A stretch of DNA of 64,000 nucleotides, taken from the NCBI GenBank assembly GCA_050084985.1, contig JBITNC010000001.1, forward strand, positions 79,732,001-79,796,000. The letters are read 5' to 3'. Shown here in pieces: positions 58,881 through 64,000 of the stretch (positions are counted from its first letter, which is position 1; each line of letters starts with the position of its first letter). The stretch comes from Nageia nagi. Lineage: Eukaryota; Pinophyta. The notes under the pieces are model-generated. The model saw only the letters and a program-made list of their open reading frames with translations, was not told the DNA's origin and made no database searches. The position numbers and the translations under genes were made by a program.

Positions 58881-59402
58881 CTGTACAAAGAAAGAATGAA
58901 GATAACCAAAAGTGGATAAAACAAAATAATAGAAACATAATAGCAAAAATAGATAATGACATGCTAATTTTCTTTCCATACTTTTCATATTGTTTAAGCA
59001 AGAAGCAGCCTCACTCTCTAGAATCACAAGGACTCCAAATTCACAAAATGCAAAATGACATCCTCCCCACACAACTTCTAAAATCCCTTTATATACCATG
59101 CCTCTTCTAATTTCTTATTGACCATAACTTAACAATGTTATGTCTCCTAGCTACGTTGGCCCCTTTTTTATTTATTATAACACACCACACTAATATAATA
59201 ACTTTATCTTATAACATAAGGGACCCTATTCTTTTTTTTTATATTTTTATTTTTGGTTCATTACAATTTCATTGGTGTCTAATGTTGAATTTACATCATA
59301 AGTTCAGAAATATTTCAAAGCAACAGCAGCCAAGCTCTTGGATGTACTAAAACCAGCACAATGCAGAATAACTTAATGACATGATTAAGAAAAGAAGAGT
59401 AC
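58881..59402 (-). other. Intron (522 bp)
   Basis: Lies between two phase-0 exons, with GTACTC at the 5' end and TTTGTACAG at the 3' end on the minus strand. AT-rich, no repeat seen. The overlapping open frames on both strands here (about 100 codons each) are explained by the exon at one edge. Confidence 0.5.
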
Positions 59403-59447
59403 CAGATTAAAGTCAGTACTGGCAAAGGCTTCCACCTGTGGAACAAT
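59403..59447 (-). CDS. Micro-exon (45 bp) of unidentified host gene
   Basis: Fifteen codons, IVPQVEAFASTDFNL, bounded on the minus strand by acceptor CTTGTTGCAG and donor GTACTC, phase 0 on both sides. Joined to its neighbours it gives …VVNGLWTL-IVPQVEAF and TDFNL-SLVATSLG with no stop. The GTAC donor dinucleotide context is shared with the next exon. Confidence 0.6.
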
Positions 59448-60655
59448 CTGCAACAAGATACTGTCCATGGTAAGTTGAATGCGATGATAATCCAAACAAT
59501 AAGAAGCAAGAAATCAGTTTCTTAAGTTTTTGAAACTTCAGATTAGTAGAAAACTACTAATGAAAAGTACTTAACAAGATGCACTGCTGAGCTAGTCCAT
59601 TATCTTATAGAAGACTTTCTTCTGTGGTATTGATATAATGCAGTTTGTTTCACACTTATCTGAGAATGGGAAAATTTTGTCTATACAATCTAATCCGAGT
59701 GCTTTCTATTATTTTATATTATGAAAAATGTAAATTTTCAGGTATTCCAGAAACTTAGTTTTGATCATGTCTATTGATACTTTGCTTTATGGATAATATA
59801 CAAGGTACTTTAATACTGTCTTAGAGAATTGGTAGAAAGAATCAGCTTCATGTTCAAAAGGAACTTCAAGTTTAAACTATAATTTGCAAACAAATATCAC
59901 ACACACAAACAATGAACGTAATAAGAAATGCATTTACATGTGACAACATGCAGAACATGAATTAGTTTACATCTGTATGCCATATACAAACCCTACCTGG
60001 ATGACTGTATAATTACCTGTATACCACTTCATTTTTTATTAAGTTTCCCTGTACCAACAAGTAGAATCATAATATCTATCAATGCATGAAAGCATATGAT
60101 GGTTGGCAGTTGTAGTCAATCATCAACTAACAACATAAGTTTACACCACTACCAACAAGAGTCTTATGCACCTGATTACTCTCCACTCGTATAATGTTAT
60201 GGTGTTTGCAAGGAAAGCACAAAATGGTACCTACAGACATTTTATTCCAATGGGCATACATTCCATGTGCAGAAATATTTCTACATTATTCATGACCTTC
60301 CAAGGCTTACTATTTACACGAACATAGATATATCAACGAAATAGTCTACTTATAGCATGAAAATTCAGCAATTTGTTTCTTGCTCGCATGTGAGCTTAAC
60401 ATGAAGTTGTAAGGTTGAATATACACCAAGTCAAAACTGAACCTTAGACTTTTTAGTTCTTTACACATTTTATTTAAAATGAATGTGCTCATGAACAATT
60501 GGTGGAAAATGAGTACAATTGAGAATATAAAATCACCCTATTGTGAGTGACAAACATTCTCAAGTAACAGCATAGGCAATTATCTCATCATAAAAATGCA
60601 TTTACATAAATAATAGTAACCTCTTTGGGCTCCATGGTATGAAGTATGAACTTAC
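59448..60655 (-). other. Intron (1.2 kb)
   Basis: GTAAGTTC donor and CTTGTTGCAG acceptor on the minus strand. AT-rich, no transposon sequence recognised. Confidence 0.5.
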
Positions 60656-60775
60656 CAATGTCCAAAGACCATTAACCACAATGGCTCTTTTTACTCCATT
60701 AACATCATCATGAGATAAAGACACCTCAAGTGGCCCTATTCGCCTGTCAGTGTGATTCTGTAGTCTTGCCCTTAC
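60656..60775 (-). CDS. Exon (120 bp) of unidentified host gene
   Basis: Forty open codons between acceptor TGGTTGCAG and donor GTAAGTTC on the minus strand, phase 0 at both ends: VRARLQNHTDRRIGPLEVSL then SHDDVNGVKRAIVVNGLWTL. It contains a possible N-glycosylation site (NHT). The translation looks like a folded, beta-rich host protein rather than a transposon protein. Exons further upstream presumably lie beyond the copia element at 61.6-64 kb or outside the window. Confidence 0.68.
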
Positions 60776-61009
60776 CTGCAACCATGTGTTAACCTCAGTA
60801 AGCTAAATAATTCTAAGAAAATCTAAAAAGATTATTTAGCAAGAAGAGAAAGCTGTAAAGATCATTCATGATACCCTAATTTTTCATTTTTCCTGATCTT
60901 CGAAGACATTATCTCCAGGTTGAATTTTCTTAGCATTTCTGATATGTCAGTTTCAACATACGATGGAGAAAGAAATGTTTGGTCATGATCTCATTATAGA
61001 AATATTATA

Positions 61010-61560
61010 TAGAAAGAGAGATTTTATTAATGTCTTCGACTGATCAAAGTAGATGAAGGCAGAGATCTACTGCGAAGGTGTGTACAATGGAAAACCAGAA
61101 GGCCCACAACATAAATCTAAAAAACAACTAAAATTAAAAATACTCTATGTAGAAATATAGAGGTAATAAAATGAGATGCAGTAGCACAAGTCCACAAAAA
61201 TAGCAGAAGCAAGTCCAATCAGGGCTGGAATGTTGCCCAAGAAGAGAATTGCTGTAGTCATTCATAATTGTGAAAGAGCCCACACAAGATGTAATGATGC
61301 TCATGGAGAGTGATAAGGACAGGATAAAGGGCCCACTAGACCAAAAAGGTAATATAAAGCATTTGAGGTAGAAATGTATATGTTATAGTACAACCTGAAA
61401 TAGTGTCACCAATCCATGCACAAATGGAGTCCGATCAGAGCTGGAAGGTTGCCCAACATGGGTATTGCTAGTCATCCATTATTGTGAAAGAAGTAGAAAC
61501 CTCAAACCACACAAGATTTGATAATGTTCATGGAGAGTCACCACTTATTAGGGGGGTAGA
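61010..61560 (-). mobile_element. 5'-truncated LINE-tail fragment with 216-bp duplication
   Basis: On the minus strand its end (GACATTAATAAAATC at about 61,020-61,034) matches the 3' end of the LINE at 48,330 (GGACATTAATATAATTTTTC), followed in both by CGA-containing flanks. Inside, GTCCAATCAGGGCTGG at 61,213 recurs as GTCCGATCAGAGCTGG at 61,429, giving a tandem duplication of 216 bp covering about 61,105-61,545. No coding capacity is visible. Confidence 0.5.
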
Positions 61561-61595
61561 TGCAAAGAGCAATTATTCATATCTCTACTAGAATC

Positions 61596-61900
61596 TGTTA
61601 GAAATCAGCAAGCATACTGTAACATAATAGCAGAAAAAGAACTCAGAAATAACACAAGTATTTAAATGAAAAACCTTGCAATGTGCCAGGAAAAACAACA
61701 GGGCAATGGCAGCTCAGACCTTTTATTAATCTCCAAAATTCACACCATGACAATGCCAAGGGGCATTTCTCTTTTATAGAAAAATATGAAAATTCCACAA
61801 TAGCTGTGTGACTAAAAATAGACTCTTTTAGTAATAGTCACGCTAAATAATAGTTGTCTGCTATTAATAAAACATGCTAAAAATCATAGTTGCACCTAAA
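61596..61900 (-). repeat. 3' LTR of edge copia element
   Basis: The outer end starts TGTTAGAAATC on the plus strand; the inner end lies next to the polypurine tract. No second copy is in the window to compare, so the boundaries rest on TG/CA and the tract. Confidence 0.5.
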
Positions 61901-61913
61901 CTTCTCCCACTTG

Positions 61914-62900
61914 AAGTCTATATACAGGAATTCTTTGCCTATCTTTTCCATCCAAGCTACCATTTGCCCAACGTTGCCTTCATTACGTTTGAAACAAGCC
62001 TAGAGAAGTTATGCACCAATCAAACTTCTCTCCATGGCAAATAGCAACATCCAAAGTGCCCCTTAAGTATCTGAATATCCACTCCACTGCAATCTAATAC
62101 TACCTACCAAGATTTGCTATCAGTCACTTGACATCTTCCACTGCTTGGGTAATGTCTAGTTTGGTGCTCATCAAGGCAAACATGAGGCTTTCTACTGACG
62201 ATGAGTCTAATATACCGACATCCTTGTCTTATCTTCTTTTGTACTAGGACTCTTTTTAGAAGACAATCTAATGTGTGGAGGAAGTGGGGTAGCTATTGGT
62301 TTTGCATTCTGCAAATTGGAGTGCTGCAAAATATTTTCTCCATATGACTTCTAATTTAACCAAATCTTCCTTCCTATTCTGTCGCTATGTATGCTCATTC
62401 CCAAAATTAAGTTTGTTGCTCCAAAATACTTCAAATCAAGTGTTCTAGCCAAGTGAGCCTTGAGATCATTGGATTTCTTCACGCTCAAGCTTTCCACTAG
62501 CATATCATCAACATACAACAACAAAACAATGAAGATACCATCATCAAACACAATATAAAATGCATAATGGTTAGCTTCACTTTTGCTGAAACTTTGGCTC
62601 TTCATGAAAGTTTCAAATATCTTGTACCATATCCTTGGTGCCTGTTTCAAATCATACAGAGGTTTCTTGAGTCTACAAACTAAATTCTTTTTGCCTCTTC
62701 CTTCATAGCCCTTAGGTTGATCCATTAAAAATCTCTTCCTCAAGATCACCATGCAAGAAAGAAATTTTCAAATCAAGCTACTCCAACTTTATAATTTGTG
62801 CTACAAGAAAAACTCTAACAGTAGTTAGCTTCACAATTGATTGAAATATTTCATTAAAGTCTATACCTAAATTCTTCACATACCTTTTCTGACCAAGCAA
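61914..62900 (-). pseudogene. Edge copia RT and partial RNase H
   Basis: The 133-codon frame 62,752-62,351 reads PKGYEGRGKKNLVCRLKKPL, then YDLKQAPRIWYKIFETFMKS and FIVLLLYVDDMLVESLSVKK, with the catalytic YVDD intact, then LILGMSIHSDRIGRKIWLN. Beyond it RNase H-side sequence is broken but readable in part (YVEKILQ-like and YLKGTL-like blocks). Upstream, near 62,870-62,760, the RT start is seen in other frames (LDLKISFLHGDLEEEIF). Confidence 0.82.
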
Positions 62901-63770
62901 GCTTTATGTTCACTTTCATCCTTGTTTATATCTACTTCAACAAGCAAACCTTAGGTTTTTGTTGCTTCTCCTTCCTTTGCATGGATTTTGCATAAATAAT
63001 AACATCCTAACTAATAATTTCATTAGAGACAATAGGAACCCACAATCTATTCCCATTTTTTACTATATCTCCATTGCCAAGAAAAACACAACTTTTACCA
63101 TGCATGCAATAAACGAAACCCTCTTTTGTTTACCAAGAATACAATGCTCACATATCTAAATTACAAGACTTAATCCTTGAAAATATCACTACATCTTGAG
63201 CATTACCAAAAGCTATTGTTGTTGCATGGTTTCTCATCATATCGCCACAAATAGTACAGGGTCCCATAACATTCTCCTTTTGATACCACTAAGGCTCCTT
63301 TGGTAATTATGCAATAATTTTTACCAAAAGTGATAAGATACCCAAGCTTATCCATCATTTTGATAGAAAGCAAATTCTTCCGCAAACCAGGCACATGTCG
63401 TACATGACACAACATCCTTTCTCTACCATTTTCTAACTTAATCCTTAGGTCCCCTTTTCCCATAATTGCACAAGGATGATCATCACCCAAGAAAACCATC
63501 CCACCATTATAAGGTTGATAATTAACAAACCAATCTCTTTAAGGAGGCATGTGGAAAGCTACATTTGAGTCCAAAACCGGGTATTTAAAACAGATATGTT
63601 GTTGCTGGTACAAAAAGTCTCGCATGTTACCATCTCTTCTACTATATTGGCCTTAGTTGATGGTTGATTATGTTTTTCACCATTTTGTTCCCTCTTCATA
63701 TGCCAACAATCCTTTTTCAATTGTCTTGGCTTCCCACAATGCCAACACTTCCCTTTCTCCTTCCTTTTGA
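62900..63770 (-). pseudogene. Edge copia zinc knuckle, protease and pre-integrase, integrase core missing
   Basis: Near 63,745 CWHCGKPRQLKKDCW is a CCHC knuckle whose Gly-His became Arg-Gln. Near 63,580 the protease site reads VLDSNVAFHMPP, with the Gly of DSG changed to Asn. The 98-codon frame 63,499-63,203 holds GDDHPCAIMGKGDLRIKLEN then LCHVRHVPGLRKNLLSIKMM. CEHCILGKQKRVSF near 63,145 is then followed almost at once by C-terminal integrase sequence (NRLWVPIVSNEIIS), so the DDE core has been deleted. Confidence 0.75.
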
Positions 63771-64000
63771 CTCAGATCTTGACTGTGATCTTCATCTCAC
63801 AACTATGGCTTCATTTGTAGAGGGTTCCAAACGCGATTTTCACCTCAACTCTTCTCTCAGGACCATGAGAGGTACCCATTTCTTGCTTTGTGCTCTTTGG
63901 AGAGGCTTGCATCACTAGGCATCACTGGGCAAAGACGATTGCTGGTACTTCGAGGCCAGTTTGCTACTACAGTCGATGGGCATATCCATTGATCGACCCT

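Larger units (their letters stand above)
61596..64000 (-). mobile_element. Ty1/copia element (-), cut by window edge
   Basis: The minus strand shows zinc knuckle, protease, pre-integrase, part of the integrase, RT, partial RNase H, a polypurine tract (CAAGTGGGAGAAG, 61,901-61,913) and one LTR of about 0.3 kb (61,596 to about 61,900, TGTTAG at its outer end). The 5' LTR lies outside the window. Integrase core is missing. Confidence 0.8.

Overview
This looks like nuclear DNA from a large-genome seed plant. It is AT-rich and poor in genes, with decayed retrotransposons of every major plant class nested in one another. The few host exons are separated by kilobase-scale, transposon-filled introns. 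A gymnosperm would fit, but no species can be named from the sequence. No rRNA, tRNA, CRISPR or bacterial-type gene was seen. Almost all coding signal is broken by stops and frameshifts.

Layout. 1-8.9 kb: a Ty3/gypsy-type gag remnant (+), a PMD-like pseudogene (-), an unexplained 228-codon open frame, a 26-bp minisatellite and TA microsatellites. 8.9-13.4 kb: a decayed L1-like LINE (ORF1 with DUF4283-like domain and zinc knuckle; ORF2 with endonuclease, RT and zf-RVT). 13.6-15.7 kb: an unclassified plant repeat ORF, then a 358-bp tandem duplication. About 19.1-38.2 kb: a Tat-lineage Ty3/gypsy element on the minus strand (roughly 13 kb without its insert), with about 1.5-kb LTRs, gag, protease, an archaeal-type RNase H placed before RT, RT-RNase H, integrase, and a 3' ORF region. 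Inside it at 28,185-34,233 sits a complete chromovirus-like Ty3/gypsy element on the plus strand, with 1.07-kb LTRs, 5-bp target duplication TAAAT, tRNA-iMet PBS and PPT. It lacks the integrase core and has a mutated RT active site.

38.2-45.2 kb: the 3' half of a plus-strand Ty1/copia element. It is split at 39,934-44,579 by a minus-strand copia element with target duplication ATATT, a 39-bp 5' LTR stub and a fourfold 174-bp tandem array inside its integrase. 46.3-60.8 kb: parts of an unidentified host gene on the minus strand. Three exons at 58.8-60.8 kb have clean splice sites and all are phase 0; two weaker candidate exons lie at 46.3-46.7 kb. A GC-richer LINE (-, 48.3-52.2 kb) and a BED/hAT transposon (+, 54.8-56.9 kb, perhaps 53.8-58.1 kb) lie between the two groups, probably in one very long intron. 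61.0-64 kb: a LINE-tail fragment with a 216-bp duplication, then a copia element (-) running off the window edge, also without its integrase core.

I found no clearly new functional system. The most unusual points are the RNase H-before-RT order in the Tat element, repeated damage to integrase in three unrelated elements, the in-frame tandem array in a copia integrase, the host gene with its transposon-filled intron, and the unclassified open frames at 6.0, 13.8 and 52.3 kb.
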